From Microbacterium yannicii (lineage in GTDB: Bacteria > Actinomycetota > Actinomycetes > Actinomycetales > Microbacteriaceae): DNA of 64,000 bases. Positions 1 through 7,886 of this stretch are shown here, piece by piece (the stretch's first letter is position 1; every line of letters begins with the position of its first letter). Position numbers and translations under genes: made by a program. The stretch is taken from assembly GCF_024055635.1 (NCBI RefSeq), contig NZ_JAMXMB010000008.1, forward strand, positions 208,252 to 272,251. Reading direction: 5' to 3'. The notes under the pieces are model-generated. The model was not told where the DNA came from and ran no database searches. It was given only the letters and a program-made list of their open reading frames with translations.

Positions 1-31
1 CCGCTCTCGCGGTGTGTGAGCCTGTCGTAGG

Positions 32-289
32 CTACTGCGCGACCGCCACGATGTTGACGACCTTGCGGCCGCCCTTCTGACCGAACTCGACCGCGCCGGG
101 GGCGAGGGCGAACAGCGTGTCGTCGCCACCGCGACCGACGTTGGCGCCGGGGTGGAAGTGCGTGCCGCGCTGACGGACGATGATCTCGCCGGCGAGGACC
201 TTCTGGCCGCCGAAGCGCTTCACGCCCAGTCGCTGAGCGTTGGAGTCACGACCGTTGCGGGTGGAGCTTGCGCCCTTTTTGTGTGCCAT
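32..289 (-). CDS. rpmA: 50S ribosomal protein bL27
   Basis: Small basic protein of 85 residues that sits near the peptidyl-transferase centre of the large ribosomal subunit. The N terminus [16 protein letters not shown] and the following GVKRFGGQ and [10 protein letters not shown] stretches are the bL27 signature, and the length is normal for the family. There is no cleavable N-terminal extension of the Firmicutes type. The ATG at 289 has a weak purine-rich AGAG directly before it. It lies 20 bases downstream of rplU on the same strand, so the two are almost certainly one transcript; obg, the usual next gene, would lie beyond the window edge. Confidence 0.97.
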   Translation of the reverse strand: MAHKKGASSTRNGRDSNAQRLGVKRFGGQKVLAGEIIVRQRGTHFHPGANVGRGGDDTLFALAPGAVEFGQKGGRKVVNIVAVAQ

Positions 290-309
290 CTCTGCGTCTC
301 TTCCTGGAC

Positions 310-618
310 TTACTTGATGCCGGTGACCTTGACGCGCGTGAGGTCCTGACGGTGCCCCTGGCGCTTCTTGTAACCGGTCTTGTTCTTGAACTTCTGGATC
401 ACGATCTTCGGGCCGCGCTCCTCACCGAGCACCTCGGCGGTGACGGTGACCTTCGCGAGCTTGTCCGCGTCCGTCGTGACGGCGTCGCCGTCGACGAAGA
501 GCACCGCGGGGAGCTCGATCTTGTCGCCGACCTTGGCGGCCTGGCGATCGAGGACGACGATCGTGCCGACCTCGACCTTCTCCTGCCGGCCTCCGGCGCG
601 CACAACTGCGTAAACCAC
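310..618 (-). CDS. rplU: 50S ribosomal protein bL21
   Basis: Large-subunit ribosomal protein of 102 residues. It begins [18 protein letters not shown] and ends with the [14 protein letters not shown] segment typical of bL21, at the usual length. Translation starts at GTG (618) with an AGGTG-like site upstream. About 100 bases of leader on the minus strand lie before it; a TAAAGT hexamer near 705-710 is a possible -10 element. It heads the rplU-rpmA pair. In most actinobacteria rne lies immediately upstream; here the two are separated by a glycosyltransferase gene and a small DUF4031 gene. Confidence 0.97.
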   Translation of the reverse strand: MVYAVVRAGGRQEKVEVGTIVVLDRQAAKVGDKIELPAVLFVDGDAVTTDADKLAKVTVTAEVLGEERGPKIVIQKFKNKTGYKKRQGHRQDLTRVKVTGIK

Positions 619-774
619 TTCACACCTGTTTCTTCTGGGAGCGCACGCGCTCAGGATGTCATCAAAGAGTTGGCGCGGAAATCTCGACGCACCAAGGGTC
701 TACTTTATCAGATGCGCGATGACTCCGCGAAAGCACGCCGACGTCGTGTCGGGGTGTCCCCGTAGGATCTGCAC

Positions 775-1041
775 GTGGCGATCCTGATCGACGATCCTCG
801 CTGGCCGGCGCACGGCCGGCTGTGGGCGCATCTGGTGACCGATTCCGACCTCGAGGAGCTCCATGCGTTCGCCGCCGCGAACGGGATCCCCCGCCGTGGT
901 TTCGACCTCGATCACTACGACGTGCCCGAAGAGGCGCACGCGCGGCTGGTCGCCGCCGGGGCGCAGCACGTCACCGGGCACGAGCTGGTCAGGCGCCTGA
1001 TCACCTCCGGGCTGAGGGTGCGGGCGCGCGACCGGCACTGA
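775..1041 (+). CDS. DUF4031 domain protein
   Basis: Protein of 88 residues resembling the DUF4031 family, whose function is not known. The recognisable opening is MAILIDDPRWPAHGRLWAHL, followed by a predicted helix and a HARLVAAGAQH segment. Start is GTG at 775. A TAGGAT hexamer at 763-768 is followed by six bases and then the start codon, which fits a leaderless transcript and explains the absence of a ribosome-binding site. It converges with the glycosyltransferase gene, with only four bases between the two stop codons. Family assignment is by recognition of the N-terminal motif, and no function is claimed. Confidence 0.8.
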   Translation: MAILIDDPRWPAHGRLWAHLVTDSDLEELHAFAAANGIPRRGFDLDHYDVPEEAHARLVAAGAQHVTGHELVRRLITSGLRVRARDRH

Positions 1042-1045
1042 TCCT

Positions 1046-2140
1046 TCACCGCGCGACGGATGCCGACAGCTCGAGCACGTCGGCCGCTCGTCCTGGTCCG
1101 TCCCACGTGCGGATGGCTTCTCCCAGGCGCTTCGCACGAGCGTGCATCCGGTCGTCGGCGAGGGCGTCCTCGATGGCCCGACGGATCAGCGCAGGCTCGG
1201 ACCGGCGCGACATCGTGACGCCGACGCAGGCCCGCGCGGCGGCGCGGCCCATGCGCGGCTGATCGGACGTCGCGTCCAGCGGCAGGATGAGCACGGGAAC
1301 GCCGTGCGCGAGGGACGCCAGCGTCGTCCCGTGGCCGCCGTGGCCGACGACCAGGGACGCGCGCGGGAACACCTCTTCATGCGGCATCCACTGGTGCACC
1401 TCCACGCCGGCCGGCACCGCGACCTCCTCCGCCGTCATCGCGGGTCCGAGTGTCGCCACCACGTGCGCGTCGAGACCCTCGACGGCGGCGAAGACCCGCC
1501 GCCACGTCGCCACGAGGTCGGTGAAGCGGAAGGTGCTGAGGCTCACCGCCACCGTCGGCTCCGTCGGTGCGGCGGCGACGGCAGTCGTCATCGCGCCGGC
1601 GTACACGATCGCTCCGCGGACGGCCGACAGCTCCGGTGGGGGCGGGAACGGGCCGGTGAGACCGGGAACGGACGCCACGAGGATCGGGGCCGCGTGCTTC
1701 CGGGGCCGACCGACACGCACGTCGCGGGGCCACGCCAGGGGGCCGAGCACCCGGAAGCCCGGCGCCAGGAAGCCATGCATGGTGTGCTCCAGCAGGACGA
1801 AGGTCTGCTGCATCCTGTCGAGGATGTCGGCGACGGCCAGCAGCATGCAGTCGACGACGACGACGTCCGCCGGATCGGCGGCCAGCTGCGACAGCGTGTC
1901 GTCGGCCAGTCCACGGTCGGTGAAGAGCCGGAGCATGCCGGCCGGGCGCGGATCGAGCACGAAGCCGGGCGCGCTCGCGAAGGCGGTGAACCTCAGCCCG
2001 GCCGCGCGGTACGCGGCTGCCTGCGAGTCGTGTCCGAGAACGCGCACCTCGTGGCCGCGCTGCACCAGAGCGCGGGCGATCGCGATGGTGGGCATGCGAT
2101 TTCCGCCGCCGTCCCACGTGACGAACACGTAGCGCGCCAT
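1046..2140 (-). CDS. MGT/UGT-type glycosyltransferase
   Basis: GT-B fold glycosyltransferase of 364 residues resembling macrolide/erythromycin-type nucleotide-sugar transferases. The N-terminal half opens with a FVTWDGGGNRMPTIAIARAL acceptor-domain segment. The C-terminal half has the donor-site signature HQWMPHEEVFPRASLVVGHG followed by GHGTTLASLAHGVPVLILP. The ATG at 2140 is preferred over an in-frame GTG at 2170 because a GGGGA stretch lies just upstream and homologues begin at this beta-strand. The acceptor cannot be told from sequence. The gene is alone on its strand between the rne terminator and the ribosomal genes, which suggests an insertion into an otherwise conserved neighbourhood. 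Confidence 0.85.
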   Translation of the reverse strand: MARYVFVTWDGGGNRMPTIAIARALVQRGHEVRVLGHDSQAAAYRAAGLRFTAFASAPGFVLDPRPAGMLRLFTDRGLADDTLSQLAADPADVVVVDCMLLAVADILDRMQQTFVLLEHTMHGFLAPGFRVLGPLAWPRDVRVGRPRKHAAPILVASVPGLTGPFPPPPELSAVRGAIVYAGAMTTAVAAAPTEPTVAVSLSTFRFTDLVATWRRVFAAVEGLDAHVVATLGPAMTAEEVAVPAGVEVHQWMPHEEVFPRASLVVGHGGHGTTLASLAHGVPVLILPLDATSDQPRMGRAAARACVGVTMSRRSEPALIRRAIEDALADDRMHARAKRLGEAIRTWDGPGRAADVLELSASVAR

Positions 2141-2203
2141 GGCGTCCCCATTCCCCGCCCCGGCGCCCACCTTAGCGAGCGGCGGGCTGCCCCGACAGAG
2201 GGC

Positions 2204-2239
2204 GCGCTCCCGGGCCGGCGATGGCCGGCCCGGGAGCGC
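2204..2239 (-). terminator. Strong hairpin after rne
   Basis: Perfect 16-bp inverted repeat (2204-2219 and 2224-2239) with a four-base loop, very GC rich, beginning eight bases past the rne stop codon. It would end the rne transcript. There is no clear U-tract, as is common in high-GC actinobacteria. Confidence 0.8.
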
Positions 2240-2246
2240 AGGACTC

Positions 2247-4649
2247 TCAGTCCTCGGCGGGCGTGTGGGGCACGGGAGTGCCCGTCAGCGCGGCGGTGGT
2301 CACGCGACGTCGCGAGCGTCCCTGACCGGGGGCCTTGGGCTCGGGGAGGGCGTTGAGCACCGAGTCGAGGAGCAGGTCCTTCTCGGTCCGGCTCTCCTTC
2401 TTCGCGCCGGAATCCTGACGCTTCTTGCGCTGCTTCTTGGGGCGCTCGGCGGCCGCCCGCTCGACGACCGGCTCGGGTTCGGCGACCGCGGGCTCGTCGT
2501 TGTGATGGATCGTGGATGCCGCGATCTGCGCGAGCGCCGACTTGACGCCCTCCGTGATGACGTGGGTGCCGTTCGACCCTCCCGTCGCGGGAGCCGGCGT
2601 GCCGCCGCGGGGGCGGCGTCCGGACGCGGGGGCGCCGGCAGCGGCCACCCGGTGCTTGACCACAGGGTCGTGGTGCACGATCACGCCACGGCCGGCGCAC
2701 ACCTCGCACGCCTCGCTGAAGGTCTCGAGCAGACCCAGGCCCAGCTTCTTGCGCGTCATCTGCACGAGACCGAGCGAGGTGACCTCGGCCACCTGGTGCT
2801 TGGTGCGGTCCCGGCTGAGGCACTCGACCAGACGGCGCAGGACGAGATCGCGGTTGGACTCGAGCACCATGTCGATGAAGTCCACGACGATGATGCCGCC
2901 GATGTCGCGCAGGCGCAGCTGGCGGACGATCTCTTCGGCCGCCTCGAGGTTGTTCTTCGTGACGGTCTCCTCGAGGTTGCCGCCGGAGCCGACGAACTTC
3001 CCGGTGTTGACGTCGACGACCGTCATGGCCTCGGTGCGGTCGATGACCAGTGAGCCGCCGGACGGCAGCCAGACCTTGCGGTCCAGGGCCTTCTCGATCT
3101 GCTCCGTCACACGGAACGCATCGAACGGGTCCTGGTCGCTCTCGTAGCGCTCGACGCGGTCGAGCAGGTCCGGTGCGACGGACTCGAGGTACTTGGAGAT
3201 CGTGTGATGCGCGTCCTCGCCCTGGATGAGCATCTTCGAGAAGTCCTCGTTGAAGACGTCGCGCACGATCTTGACCAGCAGATCCGGCTCGGAGTGCAGC
3301 AGAGCCGGCGCCTGGATCGTCTCGATCTGCTTGGAGATGTGCTCCCACTGGTTGGTGAGGCGCTGCACGTCGCGGGTGAGCTGGTCCTCGGTGGCGCCCT
3401 CGGCAGCGGTGCGGACGATGACGCCCGACGACTCCGGGAGCACCTCCTTGAGGATCTTCTTCAGACGCGCACGCTCGGTGTCGGGCAGCTTGCGCGAGAT
3501 GCCGTTCATGGCGCCGCCGGGCACGTACACGAGGTAGCGGCCGGGGAGCGAGATCTGGCTCGTGAGACGGGCGCCCTTGTGGCCGACCGGATCCTTCGTC
3601 ACCTGCACCAGCACGCGGTCGCCCGTCTTGAGGGCGAGCTCGATGCGGCGGGGCTGGTTGCCGGTCTCGACGGCGTCCCAGTCGACTTCACCGGAGTACA
3701 GCACGGCGTTGCGGCCGCGGCCGATGTCGACGAACGCCGCCTCCATGCTCGGGAGCACGTTCTGGACGCGCCCGAGGTACACGTTGCCGATGAGCGACGC
3801 GTCCTGGTTGCGGGCGACGTAGTGCTCGACGAGCACGTTGTCCTCCTGCACGGCGATCTGCACGCGACCGTTGCGCGAGCGCACGATCATGACGCGGTCG
3901 ACCGACTCGCGACGGGCGAGGAACTCCGCCTCGGTCACGACGGCGCGGCGCCGCCCGGCTTCGCGGCCGTCACGGCGTCGCTGCTTCTTCGCCTCGAGGC
4001 GCGTCGACCCCTTGATGCGCTGGGGCTCGGTGATGAGCTCGACCGCGCGCTGGCGAGGCTGAGGCGGTGCCTGCTCGGAAGGAGCGGATGCCTCGTCGCG
4101 GCCCTCTCCGCCGCGGCGGCGGCTGCGGCGGCGAGAGCTGCTCGCCGAGGCGGACGCCTCGGGCTCGTCCTCCTCCGGCGGTCGACCGGCTCGCGCGGGG
4201 AGCGGTGCGATCTCGGGCGCGTAGAAGACGAGCTGCGTCGAGACGGCCGACACGAACTGCTGCGGCAGCAGTCCCAGGCTGACCGCCGTGGGGAGCTCGG
4301 GCTCCGAGGGAGCCTCCGGCTCCGGCGCGGCTGCGGTTTCGGGGTCAGCGGCGGCGGCCGGCTCCGGCTCGGGCTCAGGCGCCGCGCCGTCCGCTACGTC
4401 GCCCTGGGACTCCTCGTCGGCGACCGGCGCCGCAGCGTCCTCGCGAGGGCTCTCGGGCTCCGCAGCGTGGTCCTGGGGCTCGTCCCGCGGGCTGTCGTGC
4501 TCCGCGGAGGGGTGGTCCGCGACCTCGGGCGAGGAGTCCTCGCCGGAGTGACCCGCCTCAGGAGCGAGCGTCCCTGCGTCGCCGGCTGGTGTCAGCGGCG
4601 CGTCGGGTTCGGTCTGAGGGGTGAATTCGGCATCGTTTCCATCAGCCAT
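2247..4649 (-). CDS. rne: Ribonuclease E/G (Rne/Rng family)
   Basis: Endoribonuclease of about 800 residues for mRNA turnover and rRNA/tRNA processing. Residues 1-200 are low complexity and acidic, with PEPEPEPA-type runs, then an Arg-rich stretch near 172-180. An S1 RNA-binding domain follows at about 288-340 (GNVYLGRVQNVLPSMEAAF). The catalytic metal ligands are D546 in VVDVNTGKFVGSGG and D590 in IIVVDFIDM. The zinc-link cysteines are C648 and C651 (CEVC). The C-terminal tail is basic (KKQRKKR) and disordered. As in other actinobacteria the disordered region is mainly N-terminal, unlike E. coli RNase E. The ATG at 4649 lies ten bases from AGGAG; an overlapping GTG at 4652 is possible. Confidence 0.95.
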   Translation of the reverse strand: MADGNDAEFTPQTEPDAPLTPAGDAGTLAPEAGHSGEDSSPEVADHPSAEHDSPRDEPQDHAAEPESPREDAAAPVADEESQGDVADGAAPEPEPEPAAAADPETAAAPEPEAPSEPELPTAVSLGLLPQQFVSAVSTQLVFYAPEIAPLPARAGRPPEEDEPEASASASSSRRRSRRRGGEGRDEASAPSEQAPPQPRQRAVELITEPQRIKGSTRLEAKKQRRRDGREAGRRRAVVTEAEFLARRESVDRVMIVRSRNGRVQIAVQEDNVLVEHYVARNQDASLIGNVYLGRVQNVLPSMEAAFVDIGRGRNAVLYSGEVDWDAVETGNQPRRIELALKTGDRVLVQVTKDPVGHKGARLTSQISLPGRYLVYVPGGAMNGISRKLPDTERARLKKILKEVLPESSGVIVRTAAEGATEDQLTRDVQRLTNQWEHISKQIETIQAPALLHSEPDLLVKIVRDVFNEDFSKMLIQGEDAHHTISKYLESVAPDLLDRVERYESDQDPFDAFRVTEQIEKALDRKVWLPSGGSLVIDRTEAMTVVDVNTGKFVGSGGNLEETVTKNNLEAAEEIVRQLRLRDIGGIIVVDFIDMVLESNRDLVLRRLVECLSRDRTKHQVAEVTSLGLVQMTRKKLGLGLLETFSEACEVCAGRGVIVHHDPVVKHRVAAAGAPASGRRPRGGTPAPATGGSNGTHVITEGVKSALAQIAASTIHHNDEPAVAEPEPVVERAAAERPKKQRKKRQDSGAKKESRTEKDLLLDSVLNALPEPKAPGQGRSRRRVTTAALTGTPVPHTPAED

Positions 4650-4992
4650 CACTGGCGTACTCCTAGCGGGGCGACACCGCGCGTCGCCCGGCGAAATCTC
4701 GTGCGGCGCCGCCCATGCCCCTCCGGACGGGGCGGTGCCGCGAACTCACTCGGTCTGCAGCGGATATCCGGCGCTAGGCGGATGCTCGCGCTGCCAAGGG
4801 CATTCGTCGCCCTGAAGTCTTCTGGTGATGATCGTCACGACGCGGCCGTGAGTCATCGACCCCCATTATCGCACTTCCCCCGCCAGAATGCCCATTCGCG
4901 GCGTGGGAAGGCGTCCCCCACACCGCAGCCCCGCGATTCCGCGCGGCGGCGGGTGCGGCATCCGTGCAGTTCTCGATGCCATAATCCGAGTC
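4650..4992. other. Divergent intergenic region and rne leader
   Basis: This 343-base gap holds no credible gene. On the minus strand an extended -10-like TGCGATAAT (hexamer about 4864-4869) would give rne a 5' leader of roughly 210 bases. Inside it, 4703-4714 and 4730-4741 form a 12-bp hairpin with one mismatch or wobble. On the plus strand CATAAT at 4980-4985 sits seven bases before the VKOR start codon and could drive a leaderless message. Confidence 0.5.
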
Positions 4993-5610
4993 ATGCCCGA
5001 GCAGCAGACCCATGCCCGTCCCACGGGATTCGCCATCTGGCTCGTGATCGCGGGCGTCGTCGGGTGGTGGGCGGCGTTCTCGCTCACGATCGAGAAGCTC
5101 CACGCCCTCGCGAATCCGAATGCGATCGCCTCGTGCGACCTCAGCGTGCTCGTGCAGTGCACCAAGAACCTCGATTCGTGGCAGGGCAGCCTCTTCGGCT
5201 TCCCGAACCCCATCGTCGGGATCGCCGGTTGGGTCGCACCGATCGTGGTAGGGATGGCGATCCTGGCCGGAGCGCGTTTCGCACGCTGGTTCTGGTGGTG
5301 CTTCTGGGCCGGGATCGCGTTCGCATTCGGCCTCGTCCTGTGGCTGATCGGCCAGAGCATCTACGACCTGCACACGCTCTGCCCGTGGTGCATGGTCACG
5401 TGGTCGGTCACGATCCCGACGTTCTACGCGGTCACGCTGCACCTGCTGCGTGCGGGTGTCGTGCCGGTGTCGGAGCGCGTGCGCCACGCCGCCGACCGCC
5501 TCATGGCGTGGGTCCCACTCGCGACGATCGTGAGCTTCGCGATCATCCTGCTGCTCGCACAGGTCGAGATGGACGCCGTCGTCAACATCTGGCAGACGCT
5601 GTTCGGCTGA
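4993..5610 (+). CDS. Vitamin K epoxide reductase family membrane protein
   Basis: Integral membrane protein of 205 residues in the VKOR family, which in actinobacteria reoxidises a DsbA-like partner and passes electrons to menaquinone. Four to five hydrophobic segments are visible (about 13-32, 74-92, 100-120, 130-150, 174-194). The redox centre CPWC is at 130-133, and the loop pair C48 and C56 is present, so all four conserved cysteines are kept. The protein has no fused thioredoxin domain, so it needs a separate partner. The ATG at 4993 is chosen over an upstream in-frame start because the family begins just before the first membrane segment. CATAAT seven bases upstream suggests leaderless expression. 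Confidence 0.9.
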   Translation: MPEQQTHARPTGFAIWLVIAGVVGWWAAFSLTIEKLHALANPNAIASCDLSVLVQCTKNLDSWQGSLFGFPNPIVGIAGWVAPIVVGMAILAGARFARWFWWCFWAGIAFAFGLVLWLIGQSIYDLHTLCPWCMVTWSVTIPTFYAVTLHLLRAGVVPVSERVRHAADRLMAWVPLATIVSFAIILLLAQVEMDAVVNIWQTLFG

Positions 5611-5646
5611 CCGCGGGAGCGTCCGGGCGGTCAGCCGGCGCGCTGA

Positions 5647-6063
5647 TCAGGCGAACCAGATCCCCAGCTCGCGGGCGGCGGATTCCGGGCTGTCCGAACC
5701 GTGCACGAGGTTCTGCTGCACCTTGAGGCCCCAGTCGCGACCGAAGTCGCCGCGGATGGTGCCCGGCGCCGCCGTCGTGGGATCGGTCGTGCCGGCGAGC
5801 GAACGGAACCCTTCGATGACGCGATTGCCGGCCAGGCGGATCGCGACGGAGGGACCCGACATCATGAACTCGAGCAGCGGCTCGTAGAACGGCTTTCCCT
5901 CGTGCTCGGCATAGTGCCGCTCCAGGGTCTCGCGGTCCGGCTCGACCAGCCGGATGTCGACCAGCGCGTAGCCCTTCGCCTCGATGCGGGCGAGGATCGC
6001 GCCGGTCAGGCCGCGGGCGACGCCATCCGGCTTGACGAGGACGAGGGTCTCTTCGGTGGCCAT
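5647..6063 (-). CDS. ndk: Nucleoside diphosphate kinase
   Basis: Transfers the gamma phosphate of ATP to nucleoside diphosphates through a phosphohistidine. The protein has 138 residues, the normal length. Motifs: TLVLVKPDGVARG at the N terminus, FYEPLLEFMMSGPSV in the middle, and NLVHGSDS carrying the catalytic H121. Start is ATG 6063 with GGAG five to eight bases upstream; an in-frame upstream ATG would add nine residues not seen in the family. It is the last gene of the ileS-folC-DUF4233-ndk unit, 72 bases after the DUF4233 stop. Confidence 0.97.
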   Translation of the reverse strand: MATEETLVLVKPDGVARGLTGAILARIEAKGYALVDIRLVEPDRETLERHYAEHEGKPFYEPLLEFMMSGPSVAIRLAGNRVIEGFRSLAGTTDPTTAAPGTIRGDFGRDWGLKVQQNLVHGSDSPESAARELGIWFA

Positions 6064-6135
6064 GCGGGTCTCCGTTTCGGATCGGGTCATGAGAAGGACA
6101 GAGCTGTCGCGAGGAGGGATCTGTTCGTGGGTGGG

Positions 6136-6531
6136 CTATTCGTGGGGTGCGGCCGCGAGGCTGGCGTTGCGCTTGTCGAGCGCCGCTCCCTTGATCGTCG
6201 CATACCCGTACATGGCGCCGAAAATGAGGGCGACGATCGCCAGCGACGGCACGAGGAAGGCGCCGAGCGCGACGATCACCTGCAGCACCCAGCCGAGCAC
6301 GATACCCCAGCGGTACCTCAGCACGCGGGTGGTCGCGACCATGAGGACGGCGAGCACCGCGCCGGCGACGATGCCCCACCAGGGTGCGATCGAGGCCGGA
6401 AGCGCCTTCAGCCCGTAGATCGCGAGTCCGGCGAGGACGGCGACGAGGGACTCGAACCCGAGCACGATCGTCGCCAGCGACTCCGCCGCGCCGCGCGGGC
6501 GGCGCACACGGGGCGGCTGCGCGGCCGTCAT
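6136..6531 (-). CDS. DUF4233 membrane protein
   Basis: Membrane protein of 131 residues beginning [14 protein letters not shown], with a cytoplasmic basic start and four hydrophobic segments, the last containing LVPSLAIVALIFGAMYGYA. It matches the actinobacterial DUF4233 family, found between folC and ndk in many actinobacteria; its role is unknown. The start codon overlaps the folC stop by four bases (ATGA), so translation is probably coupled. The C terminus is short and charged. Confidence 0.85.
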   Translation of the reverse strand: MTAAQPPRVRRPRGAAESLATIVLGFESLVAVLAGLAIYGLKALPASIAPWWGIVAGAVLAVLMVATTRVLRYRWGIVLGWVLQVIVALGAFLVPSLAIVALIFGAMYGYATIKGAALDKRNASLAAAPHE

Positions 6532-7886
6532 TCGCTCCACCCCGATTTCCAGTCCTCGGCGGCAGCCAGGTTGAGCGCCTCGCCGGCGAGCACGACCGAT
6601 CCCGCGATGACGACGGCGCGCCGATCGGATGCCGCCGCCCACGCCCGCGCCGCCTCGGCGGCGTCGGCCAGATCGCGGTGCACCGAGACACGCAGCCCCT
6701 GGGCCTCGGCGAGGTCGGCGATGGCGTCGGCTTCCTCCGCGCGCTCGGAATCGGGCGCGGTGGCGAACACCTGCGCAGCGACGGGTGCGATCTCCGCGAC
6801 GATCCCCGCGGCGTCCTTGTCGGCCAGCACGCCCAGCACCACACCCCACTCGTCGAAGTCGAACGCCTCCCGGAGGGCGGTGACGAGCGCACGCGCGCCG
6901 TGGGGGTTGTGGGCGGCGTCGACGAGCACCGTCGGGCTGGCTCCGATGAGCTGCAGGCGTCCGGGCGAGGTCGCGCCGCCGAGTCCGTCAGCCAGCACGT
7001 CGCCGGCGATGGGCAGGGTTCCGCCGCCGACCAGCGACTCGACGGCGGCGACGGCCAGGGCGGCGTTGAAGCCCTGGTGTGCGCCGTACAGCGGGAGGTA
7101 CTCGTCCTCGTACGTGCCGGCGAGCCCCCGCACGGTGATCTGCTGCCCGCCGACGGCGAGCCGCTGCTGCGCGAGCGCGAACTCCGCGCCCTCGAACGCG
7201 ATCGCGGCGCCGCGCGCGGCTGCTGCCTGACGCAGCACCGCCTCGGCAGCGGCATCCTGCCTCGCCGACACGACCGCGGCGCCGTCCTTGATGATGCCCG
7301 CCTTCACGGTGGCGATCTCGGCGATCGTGTCGCCCAGGCGGTCGGCGTGATCGAGGTCGATCGGCGCGAAGACCGCGACGTCGCCGTCCGCGCTGTTGGT
7401 GGAGTCCCACGAGCCGCCCATGCCCACCTCGAGCACGAGCACGTCGATCGGCGCGTCCGCGAAGGCGACGAACGCGAGCACGGTGAGCAGCTCGAAGTAG
7501 GTGAGCCGGGCGTCGCCGCCCGCGACCAGCTCGCCGTCGACGAGATCCACGAACGGCGCGATCTCGTCCCAGGCGTCGGCGACGGCGGCGTCGTCGATCG
7601 GCTCGCCGTCGATCATGATCCGCTCGGTGAAGCGCTCCAGGTGCGGGCTCGTGAACAGGCCGGTCCGCAGGCCATGGGCACGCACCAGACTCTCGATGAT
7701 GCGGCTCGTCGACGTCTTGCCGTTCGTGCCCGTCACGTGCACCACACGGTACGTCTTCTGCGGGTCGTCGAGCAGCTCGAGCACGCGGCGCGTGCGCTCC
7801 ACGCGCGGCTGCACCCACTGCTCGCCCTGCCGCTGCAGCAGCGCCTCGTAGACGGCGTCGGCCCTCCGGCGCTCGCGATCGCTCAT
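6528..7886 (-). CDS. folC: Dihydrofolate synthase / folylpolyglutamate synthase
   Basis: Mur-ligase-type enzyme of 452 residues that adds glutamate to dihydropteroate and then to folates. The ATP-binding loop [11 protein letters not shown] lies at about 50-60, followed by [12 protein letters not shown] (folate-loop region) and [13 protein letters not shown]. The C-terminal domain carries the [15 protein letters not shown] signature. The gene overlaps the stop of ileS by four bases (ATGA) and its own stop overlaps the DUF4233 start the same way. Regulation is therefore likely to follow the ileS T-box for at least part of its expression. Confidence 0.95.
   Translation of the reverse strand: MSDRERRRADAVYEALLQRQGEQWVQPRVERTRRVLELLDDPQKTYRVVHVTGTNGKTSTSRIIESLVRAHGLRTGLFTSPHLERFTERIMIDGEPIDDAAVADAWDEIAPFVDLVDGELVAGGDARLTYFELLTVLAFVAFADAPIDVLVLEVGMGGSWDSTNSADGDVAVFAPIDLDHADRLGDTIAEIATVKAGIIKDGAAVVSARQDAAAEAVLRQAAAARGAAIAFEGAEFALAQQRLAVGGQQITVRGLAGTYEDEYLPLYGAHQGFNAALAVAAVESLVGGGTLPIAGDVLADGLGGATSPGRLQLIGASPTVLVDAAHNPHGARALVTALREAFDFDEWGVVLGVLADKDAAGIVAEIAPVAAQVFATAPDSERAEEADAIADLAEAQGLRVSVHRDLADAAEAARAWAAASDRRAVVIAGSVVLAGEALNLAAAEDWKSGWSE

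Noticed and set aside
3204..5726. Long plus-strand open frame across rne and the VKOR gene
   Set aside because: It runs antisense to rne and out of frame with VKOR, with biased repetitive composition; both real genes explain the region.
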